DNA of 64,000 nucleotides from CAZDDI01 sp964504195 (lineage in GTDB: Bacteria > Chloroflexota > Anaerolineae > B4-G1 > SLSP01): contig CAZDDI010000008.1 of assembly GCA_964504195.1 (NCBI GenBank), forward strand, positions 1 through 64,000. Direction: 5' to 3'. Of this stretch, positions 1 through 7,871 are shown one piece after another; the first letter of the stretch is position 1; the number at the start of each line of letters is the position of its first letter. Position numbers and translations under genes: made by a program. The notes beneath the pieces are model-generated. The model was not told the origin of the DNA. It ran no database searches and saw only the letters and a program-made list of their open reading frames with translations.

Positions 1-2
1 TA

Positions 3-596
3 CAAGAATGCCACACTTTTCTTATCCGTCAAATCGTCTCTGTTAAACTACTAGGCCCTTGTTGGACATTCAGTCAAGCTATCTGGCTGGATCAAGAACG
101 CAGGATAATATTCGGCTGTGGATACGAAGGCGCGGCAGAGATTGCCATGGCAGCTACAGATGGCCGCTGGCGCATCTCTCTCTCCACCACCGGGTTGAGC
201 CTTTCTGGCAGAATGGCTTTGTCTGCGGACGAAGCAAAACTAGCCCTTACTGCGGAGCCTGAGTCCGTGGTGATTTTCTTTCTCGAGAGCGAAGAAACTT
301 TCACGGTGACGGAAAGTGGCTATGTCTCTGGTTGGTCACTGGATGGTGAGCGCTTGTACTATCAGGACACCCGTGGAATCGCAAGTGGTTACGGGTTACG
401 TGTCTACGATTTAAGCAGAGATGTGAATACCGAGGTGCTCTCCTCTTCCCTCCGCACCACCGAGGGGATGACAGTTACCCTCCCCTTGGGAATAGAAGTC
501 TCGCCCCTGGAAAATGCCGCTGTTTTTCATAAGAATTCTGGAATATGGCTGGTCACGTGGACACCGGCCCAGGTGGCGGTATCCTCCTGTGACTAA
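3..596 (+). CDS. C-terminal part of an unknown protein (5' end outside window)
   Basis: The reading frame is already open at base 3 and stays open to the TAA at 594-596, so the gene begins upstream of the window. The first internal ATG is at 147. The visible ~197 residues alternate short beta-type stretches with polar turns (for example SALSADEAKLAL-like and SWSLDGERLYY-like segments), which resembles blades of a WD40/TolB-type beta-propeller. No catalytic motif is visible. The family assignment is an inference from local pattern only. It is followed after 45 bases by a 54-bp dispersed repeat and then by a HEAT-repeat gene on the same strand. Confidence 0.5.
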   Translation, partial: QECHTFLIRQIVSVKLLGPCWTFSQAIWLDQERRIIFGCGYEGAAEIAMAATDGRWRISLSTTGLSLSGRMALSADEAKLALTAEPESVVIFFLESEETFTVTESGYVSGWSLDGERLYYQDTRGIASGYGLRVYDLSRDVNTEVLSSSLRTTEGMTVTLPLGIEVSPLENAAVFHKNSGIWLVTWTPAQVAVSSCD

Positions 597-640
597 TGAA
601 CACAGTGGTCGCAATACCTTCATACGCGGAAGTATCATCC

Positions 641-694
641 GCAGGCCTGCGCGTGCAGCAAGCCGCGAACGGGGACGTGACTCTCTCCGCTTGG
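641..694 (+). repeat. 54-bp dispersed repeat, copy 1
   Basis: This stretch matches 1502-1555 with about six or seven mismatches in 54 bases; the shared core is GGGGACGTGACTCTC. The two copies have the same orientation and bracket the HEAT-repeat gene at 769-1479. It lies in the gap between genes and in no credible reading frame. Confidence 0.8.
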
Positions 695-768
695 AAAGAG
701 TGCATTCTGCTTCAACCGGATTCTTGGAAAAAGATGGCGTGGTGGAAACCAAACAGGGGGATTAGAAA

Positions 769-1479
769 ATGAAGTTTAAGTTTACGCGAGAGCATTCTGG
801 ATTTAGCGTGCGCAAATGGCAAAGCCTTACTTTGCTCGCTGCGCTACTGATAATTGGGCTGATAATTGGGCTTAATGCTTGTGGTTACCTTGCGCTCTTT
901 CTGGCTGGAGGCCCACATGATCCTAGACCCTCTCCTATACCACCTACTTCAGTGCCAGAATTGATTAAGGCGCTTGAGGATCCCCGTGCTAGGCTAGGCG
1001 CTATTGGTGCCCTCGGCAGGTTAGGAGCGGAGGCCGAAGCTGCGGTGCCGGCATTAACAGAAATCCTTACTAATCCTGCCAGCACCAGTGAAATGCGTAT
1101 AGGGGTCGCCTATGCGCTCAGGGACATTGGCCCGCCAGCTGCATCTGCAGCACCAGAACTGGTCAAGATGATGCAAGGGGTTGGCTACGTAGGAGGCCGT
1201 TCCGCAGCGGCAGCGGCTTTAGGGGGATTGGGAGATACCAGCGTTGTACCAGCTTTGGTTGCAGAGCTGTACAATGCGGATGTAGAGGATCGGGAACTTA
1301 TGATTGACGCTGCCCGCTCGCTTGCTTATCTAACAGGAAACCCCTTCATAGATTCTGAACCTGGACGTCACGGATACCGTCTCGCGGGTGATGGAACGCC
1401 ATTGATTGCTATTGAAGCTCTTAACTGGTGGGAATCTAAAGGGCAGTATCAACAATGGGCTGATATCGATCCGGAGTAG
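769..1479 (+). CDS. HEAT-repeat membrane or lipoprotein
   Basis: A 236-residue protein. Residues 18-45 form a hydrophobic segment that ends LNAC, which could be either a signal anchor or a weak lipobox (Asn at -2 is unusual). After a Pro-rich spacer come three or four HEAT/PBS-lyase-like helical repeats (about 60-190) with the typical alternation ALGRLGAEAEAAVPAL and ALRDIGPPAASAAPEL. Such repeats usually bind proteins, and the orientation suggests an extracytoplasmic scaffold. The start is set by AGGGGG seven bases before the ATG. The partner is unknown. The gene is framed by two direct 54-bp repeats, which may mark how it arrived or was duplicated. Confidence 0.75.
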   Translation: MKFKFTREHSGFSVRKWQSLTLLAALLIIGLIIGLNACGYLALFLAGGPHDPRPSPIPPTSVPELIKALEDPRARLGAIGALGRLGAEAEAAVPALTEILTNPASTSEMRIGVAYALRDIGPPAASAAPELVKMMQGVGYVGGRSAAAAALGGLGDTSVVPALVAELYNADVEDRELMIDAARSLAYLTGNPFIDSEPGRHGYRLAGDGTPLIAIEALNWWESKGQYQQWADIDPE

Positions 1480-1501
1480 CAAAGATACTTGCTACACCGC
1501 C

Positions 1502-1555
1502 GCCGGCCTGCGCGTGCAACGAACCGTGAACGGGGACGTGACTCTCTTCGCTTGG
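1502..1555 (+). repeat. 54-bp dispersed repeat, copy 2
   Basis: Second copy of the element at 641-694, same orientation. It begins 22 bases after the stop codon of the HEAT-repeat gene and ends before the 3' end of the convergent gene at 1612. Confidence 0.8.
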
Positions 1556-1611
1556 TGGGCGTTAACACCCCGCTGTCCGTTAATACCAACAACGCCCCCG
1601 CTACAGCGCAC

Positions 1612-2304
1612 TTACTCATGGCTACCCGCAACTGTCTGATAGAGATAGGCCCGCTCGCGTTTGCCCACCTGAACAATCGCGCCTGCCTCCCGCAAGCAAT
1701 AAGCCATCTTCGTTGCCAGGCGACGGGGACACGCCAATGCCAGCGCCAGGTCGCCGGTGGTGAACGAGTCCGGTAAGGTCTGCGGTAACAATGTCGCCAG
1801 GTCTGCAACCGCAGCAAAGCGTTGTACTGCCAGCACGTCCAACAAGCGCCGCTCGGCAATCACCCACCCCTTCCGTCGCCAGGCCCGCTGCGGATCGTGA
1901 ATCCGCACGGCCTCCTCGCGGATAAGCACCACTTCAAGCGCGCAGCCCGGTGCAGCAAGAAGTTGTGGGATACTGACCAACTCGTTAAACAGAGCCAACA
2001 CACTACCCCGTTGGGGCGATTTGCGCCGCCCAAATTCACACCCCTCCGCGGTGCGCTTCACCAACCACTTTTCCTGCGCCACCGGGTAAACCAGGGTCAT
2101 GGAATACTCAGGCACAAGCGCCTGTAGCTTGGCTTTAAGCGCGGCAAAACTGCCAGTTTGGATTTCGATGAGCTGTTCCCCACGCACGATGTCAATAATA
2201 TAGCCGGCCACGGGAACTTCCAACCGATCTCCGGGCCGGGCATACCAGGCCTTGAGCGCAGCGTGAAGCGGGCCTTCGTTCAGCGTGCCGATGGCACGGG
2301 GCAT
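1612..2304 (-). CDS. Conserved hypothetical protein, PD-(D/E)XK nuclease-like
   Basis: A 230-residue protein. Near the N-terminus (about 30-60) the pattern is a helix, then GYIIDIVRG, then LIEIQTGSFAALKAKL. The spacing of the Asp and the EIQ strand recalls the core D...(E/Q)xK of PD-(D/E)XK nucleases, with Gln replacing the first acidic residue or Lys position in variant form. The C-terminal third (about 150-230) looks like a winged-helix DNA-binding unit (LATLLPQTLPDSFTTGDLA, then two helices and a YLYQ wing). The start is supported by GAGGAGC four bases upstream of ATG. Nuclease activity is an inference; no neighbour in an operon helps. Confidence 0.55.
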   Translation of the reverse strand: MPRAIGTLNEGPLHAALKAWYARPGDRLEVPVAGYIIDIVRGEQLIEIQTGSFAALKAKLQALVPEYSMTLVYPVAQEKWLVKRTAEGCEFGRRKSPQRGSVLALFNELVSIPQLLAAPGCALEVVLIREEAVRIHDPQRAWRRKGWVIAERRLLDVLAVQRFAAVADLATLLPQTLPDSFTTGDLALALACPRRLATKMAYCLREAGAIVQVGKRERAYLYQTVAGSHE

Positions 2305-2459
2305 GGAAGCTCCTCTTTTTCTAGCAGGTAGTGACTTCGAGGCACAGAGAATAAGCGTAACCTTACGACGGGTGACACAGGCATTGAGGAAATCATCAAA
2401 GTTCTACGAACGATTGACGCATAGATCGTTTAATGGAACAAACCGCGCGACTCCTGCAT

Positions 2460-3644
2460 TCACTCTGCTACGGGTAGCACGAACCAGAAGGTACTGCCCG
2501 CGCCGACCTGACTTTCCACCCCTACCTCACCACCGAGCTTTTCGACGATGCGGCGGACGATGGACAGCCCTAACCCATACCCTTCGATGTGCAGCTCGTG
2601 CAGGCGCGTGAAGGGCGCAAAAAGTTGCGTCTGCTGTTCAGCGGTCAAGCCTTGCCCATTATCACGCACCCAAAATTTGATACCGGTTACTAGTTGCTGG
2701 TTACTGGTTGCTTGCAATAAGTTTTTGGCTTCCAGCAACCAGCTTCCAGCTTCCAGTATCGAGTATCCTAATTCTACACGGGGCGGTGCGCCACCGTACT
2801 TGAGCGCATTGCTCAGGTAGTTGACCCACACTTCTTCGATCCAGGGCGCGTAGCCCAGCGCCGCAGGCCAGACTTCGGGCGTGCGAATCTCGGCCTGTGT
2901 CTCGGCAATCTGGCTTGCCAGGCGATGCAACACCTCTGCGACCACTGCACGCATATCCAGTGGCGCGAGCGTCACCTGCTCCATCTTCCGCACCCCGGCC
3001 AGGAGCAGCAGCTCGTTGATAATGTTCGTCATCTTGTGGCCCGTCTGTGTAATCAGCGCCAGCCGCGCGCGGACTTCGTCTGGCGGCAACTGCTCGAAGC
3101 GCCGGGTCAACAGCACGCTGAAGCCGATTTGCGCCGCCAGCGGGGTCTTGAGGTCATGGGCTACTGTATGTGCGAAGGCGTCGAGTTCCGCATTGCTGGC
3201 TTCCAACTCGCGCGCATAACGCTCTAATGCCACATGCTTCTCCTGCAAATCGCGTTGAAGGGCGCGCAACGCCAGATGCGTCTCCACGCGCGCCAGCACT
3301 TCTTCTACCTGGAAGGGCTTGGTAATATAATCCACCCCACCCATCTGGAACGCTTTGACCTTGTCCACCACCTCATTCAAGGCGCTGAGGAAGATAACGG
3401 GAATATCACAAGTGACTGGCTCGGCCTTGAGCTGCGCGCAGACTGCGTACCCATCCAGATGGGGCATCATAATATCCAGCAAAATCAGGTCGGGCGGGCG
3501 CGCTTGCGCTGAGGTGAGCGCCGTCGCACCATCGAGCGCGGGGCGCACGGCGTAGCCCTGCTGGGTGAGCATTTCCACCAGGAAGCGCAAATTGGCGCGT
3601 GTATCATCCACCACGAGGATGTTGGCTTTAGGTAATTCACTCAT
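2460..3644 (-). CDS. Response regulator receiver-histidine kinase hybrid
   Basis: A 394-residue cytoplasmic protein: receiver domain (8-125, phosphoacceptor Asp57 in LLDIMMP, Lys109 in TKPF), a short coiled coil, a HisKA dimerisation domain (about 155-220, His163 in VAHDLKTP) and a HATPase_c domain (about 255-394: N box NYLSNALKYG, G1 box DNGQGL, G2 box GYGLGLS). It autophosphorylates on His and may pass or receive phosphate through the REC domain. Its ATG overlaps the stop of the large upstream kinase gene by four bases, so the two are translationally coupled and probably form a phosphorelay. Residues ~293-321, between the N and G1 boxes, are encoded by a low-complexity repeat (see 2683-2768) and are not expected in this domain. 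Confidence 0.92.
   Translation of the reverse strand: MSELPKANILVVDDTRANLRFLVEMLTQQGYAVRPALDGATALTSAQARPPDLILLDIMMPHLDGYAVCAQLKAEPVTCDIPVIFLSALNEVVDKVKAFQMGGVDYITKPFQVEEVLARVETHLALRALQRDLQEKHVALERYARELEASNAELDAFAHTVAHDLKTPLAAQIGFSVLLTRRFEQLPPDEVRARLALITQTGHKMTNIINELLLLAGVRKMEQVTLAPLDMRAVVAEVLHRLASQIAETQAEIRTPEVWPAALGYAPWIEEVWVNYLSNALKYGGAPPRVELGYSILEAGSWLLEAKNLLQATSNQQLVTGIKFWVRDNGQGLTAEQQTQLFAPFTRLHELHIEGYGLGLSIVRRIVEKLGGEVGVESQVGAGSTFWFVLPVAE
2683..2768. repeat. Low-complexity repeat inserted in frame in a kinase gene
   Basis: On the plus strand this segment is a run of near-copies of GGTTACTGGTTGC followed by near-copies of CCAGCTTCCAG. It is a multiple-of-three, stop-free insertion that encodes about 29 extra residues in the ATPase domain of the kinase at 2460-3644. 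Its composition differs from the flanking codons. Confidence 0.65.
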
Positions 3645-6448
3645 GCTTCGCTGCCCCCTTGCCGGGCACGTTGCACGGCAGTTACAATTTTGTTGTATTC
3701 GAAATCGCTTGCCAGGCTCGCCAAGGCTTCGGCCAAAACCTGGTTATGGTCGTGAATCGCGCTAATGACGGTTTCCAGTTGCCGCATATCCGTCTCCACC
3801 GCGGCCTGTTCCAGCTGTAACAAAAGCTCTGCCGGTAACGCCACGAGCGCGGGGCTGGTCAGCCCGGCCTGGATCTCAAGCCGAGATTGCGGTGCAGCGC
3901 CCTCGACCAATTCTTCATATATATAACGCACGCCCAAGTGCTGGGCTAGTTTATCGAAAACCTCGGCGTTGCGGAAGGGCTTGCGCACGAAGTCATCACA
4001 GCCCCAATCGAGCATCTCGACGCGATCTTCCTCGAAAGCGCTGGCTGTCAACGCAATGATGATGGTCTCCTGCCCGCCGGGCGCAGCCTTGATCCGCCGT
4101 GTCGCCTCGTAGCCATCCATCACCGGCATCCGCATATCCATCCAGACGAGATGCGGACGCCAAGTCTCCCAAATCTCCACTGCTTCCACGCCGTTGACGG
4201 CTTCGCGCACGACAAATCCCTGCGGCGGCGCGCCCAGGCTGGTCAGCAACTTCACCAGCAACTGCCGGTTGGCTTCCCGATCCTCAACCACCAACAAGCG
4301 GTACGGGCCACCATCGGGCGCTTGCTGCCCCGGCTGCAAGCTAAGCACTTCGCGCGGAGCAATCTCTTCACCGGCCTCGTAAATCTCTACCAGCCCCGCC
4401 CGCACCTCGAAGGTAAAGCAGCTGCCCTCGCCGGCATGACTCTCCACGGTAATTTCCCCGCCCATCAAATGCACAAATTCACGGCTGATAGGCAACCCCA
4501 GCCCCGTACCTTCAGTAAATTCCGGGCCGCCGGGCGTCTGCACAAAGGGGTTAAAAATTTGTTGCAAGTCCTCGGCACGGATACCAGGGCCAGTATCTTC
4601 CACCTGGAAACGCAAAACCTGGGTATCATTCGCCGCCGCCACGCGCGCTACACGCAGGGCCACGCTGCCCTCTTTCGTGAACTTGACCGCATTACCCAGC
4701 AGGTTGATCAACACCTGGCGCAACTTACGCTCATCGGTGCGGATGTAACGTGGCACATCAGCGGCACACTGGAAGCGCAACGTCAGGCACTTATCGGCAG
4801 CCCGCAAACTAAACATCGTCTCCAATTCGCCTAACATCCGCTGTAAATCGAAGTTTTGCTCCACCAGCACCGTGCGTCCGGCTTCGATCTTGGACATTTC
4901 CAATACATCGTTGATAAGTGTGAGCAGGTGCATTCCGCTGCGGTTAATGATGTCCAGGTTCTCACACTGATCAGCGGTGAGATTCTGGTCGCGCGCCATG
5001 AGCTGCGTGAAACCCAGAATGGCATTCAACGGGGTGCGCAGCTCGTGGCTCATATTGGCAAGAAAAACACTTTTCGCCCGATTGATCTCTTCGGCAGCCT
5101 GTTGCGCTTGATGTGCCAGCATCTTAGCCTCAGTGGTTTCTTTGAACAGGCGTGCATTGTCCAACGCAATGGCAATCTGATCCACCATGGTCTGAAACAC
5201 GGGGATGTCTTTTTCAGAAAAAGCGGCTTCTTGCGTGCTTTGGATACTGAGCACACCGATAGCCTTGCCGCGCGTGACCAAGGGCAAGACCATTTCGGAG
5301 CGGGTCTCCGGCAGCGTAAGATTATCCAGGCACACCTCTTGCTGCACCGCAGCGCCACTCACCAGCAAAGCGCGCACCTCGGCGATGCACTGGCTCACTA
5401 TACACTGCGCACCCACCGAAAGGCGCTGCCCTTCCGGCAACAGCGAATCCCCAATCTTGGCACTGCCCGCACGCAAAACCGCATTCGCCCCACCCTCCTC
5501 CACCAGGAAAATGCCCACATGATGAAGGTCGAAGCCCTCACGGATAAGTTTTACGGCGTAACGCATGAGTTTTTCGGGATCGAGAAGGGTCATGGCCGAT
5601 TTGGAGACCTCGGTGGCAGTGAATAGCTGCTGGCTGTGGCGCTTGATCTGCTCGAAGAGCCGCGCATTATCGAGCGCGACGGCCACCTGATCGGCCAGGG
5701 TCTGCAAAATCGCGATCTCTTCGCTGTCAAACGCATCCGGCTCAGTGGAGCGCACATTGAGCACGCCAATGACCCGATCCCGCACTTTGAGCGGCAACGC
5801 GGCCTCTGAACGCGGGATGAAAGCGTCGAGCGTTGCCGAAACATCGCCAGCCTGGCGCTCTTCCTGCCCGGAAAGCACCCGCGGCTCGCCGGTGCGCGCG
5901 ACCTGGCCCACCAAACCTTGCACGCCGACAAGCAACTTGTAACCGCGTGCCAATAGCTGCTTCCCGCCTTCCCATGACGCTTCCTGCAAGACAACATATT
6001 TTCCCGTCTCATCCACCAGGAACACGCCTGCCTGACAGAGCTGAAAGCGGTCGGCGATAAGCGTGACGGTTGTCTCCAGCAATTTCCCCACGGTTAAGAT
6101 ACCAGCGGCCTCACGCGCGACCTGCGCCGCCGTCTCCAGCTGCGCCGTGCGCCGTTCCAGGGCGCGATTGGTAGCCTTGAGCCGCCACTTGGCCTGCTCC
6201 AACTCGACAGCGTGTTTCTCGGCCTCGGCGCGCGCCTGTTCCGCCTCGGCGCGCGCGCGTTCAGCTTCTTCCAACAAGCGCGCCTTGATGTCGGTGGCCG
6301 TCCAGCCACTCATACTCCCCAGCTGGCCCTGCTCGTGGCCCACCTGATGCCGCAGTGCATCCAACTGCGCTTCTTTGGTCACCAATTGTTGCCGCAGCGA
6401 TTCTAGTTCGCGATTGGGCTGTACTTGTGTTCTAGCGTTTTTCTTCAC
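3641..6448 (-). CDS. GAF-GAF hybrid sensor histidine kinase
   Basis: About 935 residues. The preferred start is the GTG at 6448, which has GGAGG six bases upstream; an in-frame ATG at 6469 lacks a good ribosome site. Numbering from that ATG: coiled coil 20-110, GAF1 115-275, GAF2 285-445, HisKA around His475 (MSHELRTP), HATPase_c 575-690 (N box LLGNAVKF, G1 DTGPGI, G2 GTGLGL), receiver 722-845 with Asp778 in VWMDMRMP, then a helical tail without a clear Hpt histidine. There is no membrane segment, so it senses a cytoplasmic signal through the GAF domains. It is coupled by a four-base overlap to the REC-kinase gene downstream. The GAF ligand cannot be told from sequence. Confidence 0.93.
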   Translation of the reverse strand: MKKNARTQVQPNRELESLRQQLVTKEAQLDALRHQVGHEQGQLGSMSGWTATDIKARLLEEAERARAEAEQARAEAEKHAVELEQAKWRLKATNRALERRTAQLETAAQVAREAAGILTVGKLLETTVTLIADRFQLCQAGVFLVDETGKYVVLQEASWEGGKQLLARGYKLLVGVQGLVGQVARTGEPRVLSGQEERQAGDVSATLDAFIPRSEAALPLKVRDRVIGVLNVRSTEPDAFDSEEIAILQTLADQVAVALDNARLFEQIKRHSQQLFTATEVSKSAMTLLDPEKLMRYAVKLIREGFDLHHVGIFLVEEGGANAVLRAGSAKIGDSLLPEGQRLSVGAQCIVSQCIAEVRALLVSGAAVQQEVCLDNLTLPETRSEMVLPLVTRGKAIGVLSIQSTQEAAFSEKDIPVFQTMVDQIAIALDNARLFKETTEAKMLAHQAQQAAEEINRAKSVFLANMSHELRTPLNAILGFTQLMARDQNLTADQCENLDIINRSGMHLLTLINDVLEMSKIEAGRTVLVEQNFDLQRMLGELETMFSLRAADKCLTLRFQCAADVPRYIRTDERKLRQVLINLLGNAVKFTKEGSVALRVARVAAANDTQVLRFQVEDTGPGIRAEDLQQIFNPFVQTPGGPEFTEGTGLGLPISREFVHLMGGEITVESHAGEGSCFTFEVRAGLVEIYEAGEEIAPREVLSLQPGQQAPDGGPYRLLVVEDREANRQLLVKLLTSLGAPPQGFVVREAVNGVEAVEIWETWRPHLVWMDMRMPVMDGYEATRRIKAAPGGQETIIIALTASAFEEDRVEMLDWGCDDFVRKPFRNAEVFDKLAQHLGVRYIYEELVEGAAPQSRLEIQAGLTSPALVALPAELLLQLEQAAVETDMRQLETVISAIHDHNQVLAEALASLASDFEYNKIVTAVQRARQGGSEA

Positions 6449-6488
6449 CCATAACCTCCGACAACACATCGTTCATCCATAGCAAATT

Positions 6489-6620
6489 CAATGTCCTTAA
6501 GTTAAAACCTGGCAGGTTTCGCAGAGACTGTGTTTAGCAGTGTTTTACCGGTGAACAAAAGCTTGTCCTAGCGTTAAGCCTTTCAAACCTGCCAGGTTTG
6601 TAGGTCAAACTTAATGACTT
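6489..6620. repeat. ~130-bp MITE-like element, copy A
   Basis: Imperfect inverted termini (left ATGTCCTTAAGTT, right AACTTAATGACTT) enclose an inner palindromic pair AACCTGGCAGGTTT / AAACCTGCCAGGTTT and a conserved centre reading TTTTACCGGTGAACAAAAG. The same organisation recurs at 33161-33292 and 42368-42495, with a half copy at 19890-19936. It carries no open reading frame. It occupies part of the 500-base gap between the kinase operon and the DUF4241 gene. Confidence 0.8.
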
Positions 6621-6717
6621 TGATAGCAAGTTAAAGTATACCATTGTTTTCATACCTCGCTATAACTTGGGTAGGGTTAGCACATTTGACCAACTTGTTG
6701 CAAATGGTTATTTTTAC

Positions 6718-6745
6718 TTGCCCGGTCTGTATGTAAAGGTATACT
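6718..6745 (+). promoter_or_regulatory. Sigma70-type promoter
   Basis: TTGCCC at 6718-6723 and TATACT at 6740-6745 with a 16-base spacer, about 35 bases upstream of the ATG of the short reading frame at 6781. A second -10-like TATAAT lies at 6929-6934, 39 bases before the DUF4241 gene. Confidence 0.5.
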
Positions 6746-6780
6746 GCGTGGATGCTTAGCATTCGCCTAGAGGAATTGAC

Positions 6781-6933
6781 ATGGATGGAGAGGATATTAA
6801 GAATGAACAAGAAGGACACGGCAAACCGCTGAAGTATGAGGAAATTACTAGAGCGGTGCAGGGGTGTGCGTTTGAGGTGATTAAGGCTAGGTTCGCCTCC
6901 CCATCCATGTTATTATACGTAAGTCCTGTATAA
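6781..6933 (+). pseudogene. Truncated GxxExxY/PDDEXK_3-like remnant
   Basis: A 50-codon frame with GAGGA seven bases before its ATG. Residues 19-34 (YEEITRAVQGCAFEVI) match the start of the GxxExxY family, whose members begin with a similar 'ELTYKIIGAAMEVH'-type segment and are normally about 120-130 residues long. The sequence loses this similarity after residue ~37 and ends early at a TAA that lies inside the next promoter. It is probably a degraded gene; expression of a short peptide cannot be excluded. Confidence 0.5.
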
Positions 6934-6972
6934 TATGAATATGTTTCGCAGATTCAGTCAGGGAGGCAATCA

Positions 6973-7683
6973 ATGGACAAACTTCACTTTTTAGATGCAG
7001 TCGAAACACCCTGGGGGGAGCCGGTTGATCTGGCATGGCATGAAATTGCCCCACTCATTCTCACGTCAGGCGCGATCATTGCAGGCGATCCCTTTGACCT
7101 GCTAACCAACGACCAGCCCGCCTTCGCGCCACAAGTCGCACCGGGCCGCTATCCTGTCCGGCTAATTGTGGGCTATTTCCCCAATCCTGCCGATACAATG
7201 ACTCACGCACTCGTAACAGATCTCCGCGTGACACTGGCTGTGCTCTGCCTGAACACCGACGAACCGGTACGTTGGGAAAAGGCCGCGCCGGCCTCCGTAA
7301 ACAAGCTACAGGAGGATGAGATTTGGTGCTACACAACAGACTCGGGCTGTGGCGCATTTCTTGATGCGGCCACGTTACCTATGCTACAACAGCGCTATCG
7401 CCAGCAGTCCGGATTCCCGGATCTCTTGGCAGACATACTCGCTGCACATTCGCGCCCTACCTATACCTGGGCAGATATATTGCTCGAAGCCACGAGCTGT
7501 AGCAATCTCACCATCTTTTCCGCCTATGGCGGCAATGGCGAATACGGCTCCTACTGGGGCTATGACGCAAAAGATCAACCCGTTTGCCTGGTCACAGACT
7601 TTGATGTACTGGATACCGAAGCCTGGCAAAAGCTCGCAGGGCAATGGCCCACACTACTGGCAACCCACGCTATCGAAAAGTAA
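6973..7683 (+). CDS. DUF4241 domain protein
   Basis: A 236-residue soluble protein. Hallmarks of the DUF4241 family are visible: PGRYPVRLIVGY, later the DSGCGAFLD segment (usually G.DAGTGCFMD), and near the C-terminus YGSYWGYDAKDQPVCLVTDFDVL. The molecular function of the family is not established; members often sit near toxin-immunity or SUKH-type genes in other genomes. GGAGG lies seven bases upstream of the ATG, and a strong terminator follows the stop codon, so it is a single-gene transcription unit. Confidence 0.85.
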   Translation: MDKLHFLDAVETPWGEPVDLAWHEIAPLILTSGAIIAGDPFDLLTNDQPAFAPQVAPGRYPVRLIVGYFPNPADTMTHALVTDLRVTLAVLCLNTDEPVRWEKAAPASVNKLQEDEIWCYTTDSGCGAFLDAATLPMLQQRYRQQSGFPDLLADILAAHSRPTYTWADILLEATSCSNLTIFSAYGGNGEYGSYWGYDAKDQPVCLVTDFDVLDTEAWQKLAGQWPTLLATHAIEK

Positions 7684-7701
7684 CCATGCCCGTCTTACGC
7701 A

Positions 7702-7735
7702 ACAGCCCGGAGAGGGTATCTCCGGGCTGTTTTTT
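7702..7735 (+). terminator. Rho-independent terminator
   Basis: Perfect 11-base stem ACAGCCCGGAG / CTCCGGGCTGT with a seven-base loop followed by TTTTTT, 18 bases after the DUF4241 stop codon. There is no matching A-run on the left side, so it acts on plus-strand transcripts. Confidence 0.9.
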
Positions 7736-7748
7736 CAATCCCAGTTCT

Positions 7749-7847
7749 TCAGGGCAACCCACCCTGTAAAATCGAGAAGGCCAACGCAAACACCACAATC
7801 AACGCCAATGTAACTATCAACAACCGGCGCGCGTAAATTCTCTGCAT
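7749..7847 (-). CDS. 32-residue single-helix membrane peptide
   Basis: A short reading frame with AAAGGAG five bases before the ATG. The product starts MQRIYARR and then has one uninterrupted hydrophobic helix (about residues 9-26), typical of a small bitopic peptide with positive N-terminus inside. It begins 24 bases after the stop codon of the ferric-reductase-like gene on the same strand, so it is probably co-transcribed. It could be an accessory subunit of that membrane flavocytochrome; this is inference from position and shape alone. Confidence 0.55.
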   Translation of the reverse strand: MQRIYARRLLIVTLALIVVFALAFSILQGGLP

Positions 7848-7871
7848 GATGCTCCTTTCGTATGGCGCTAC

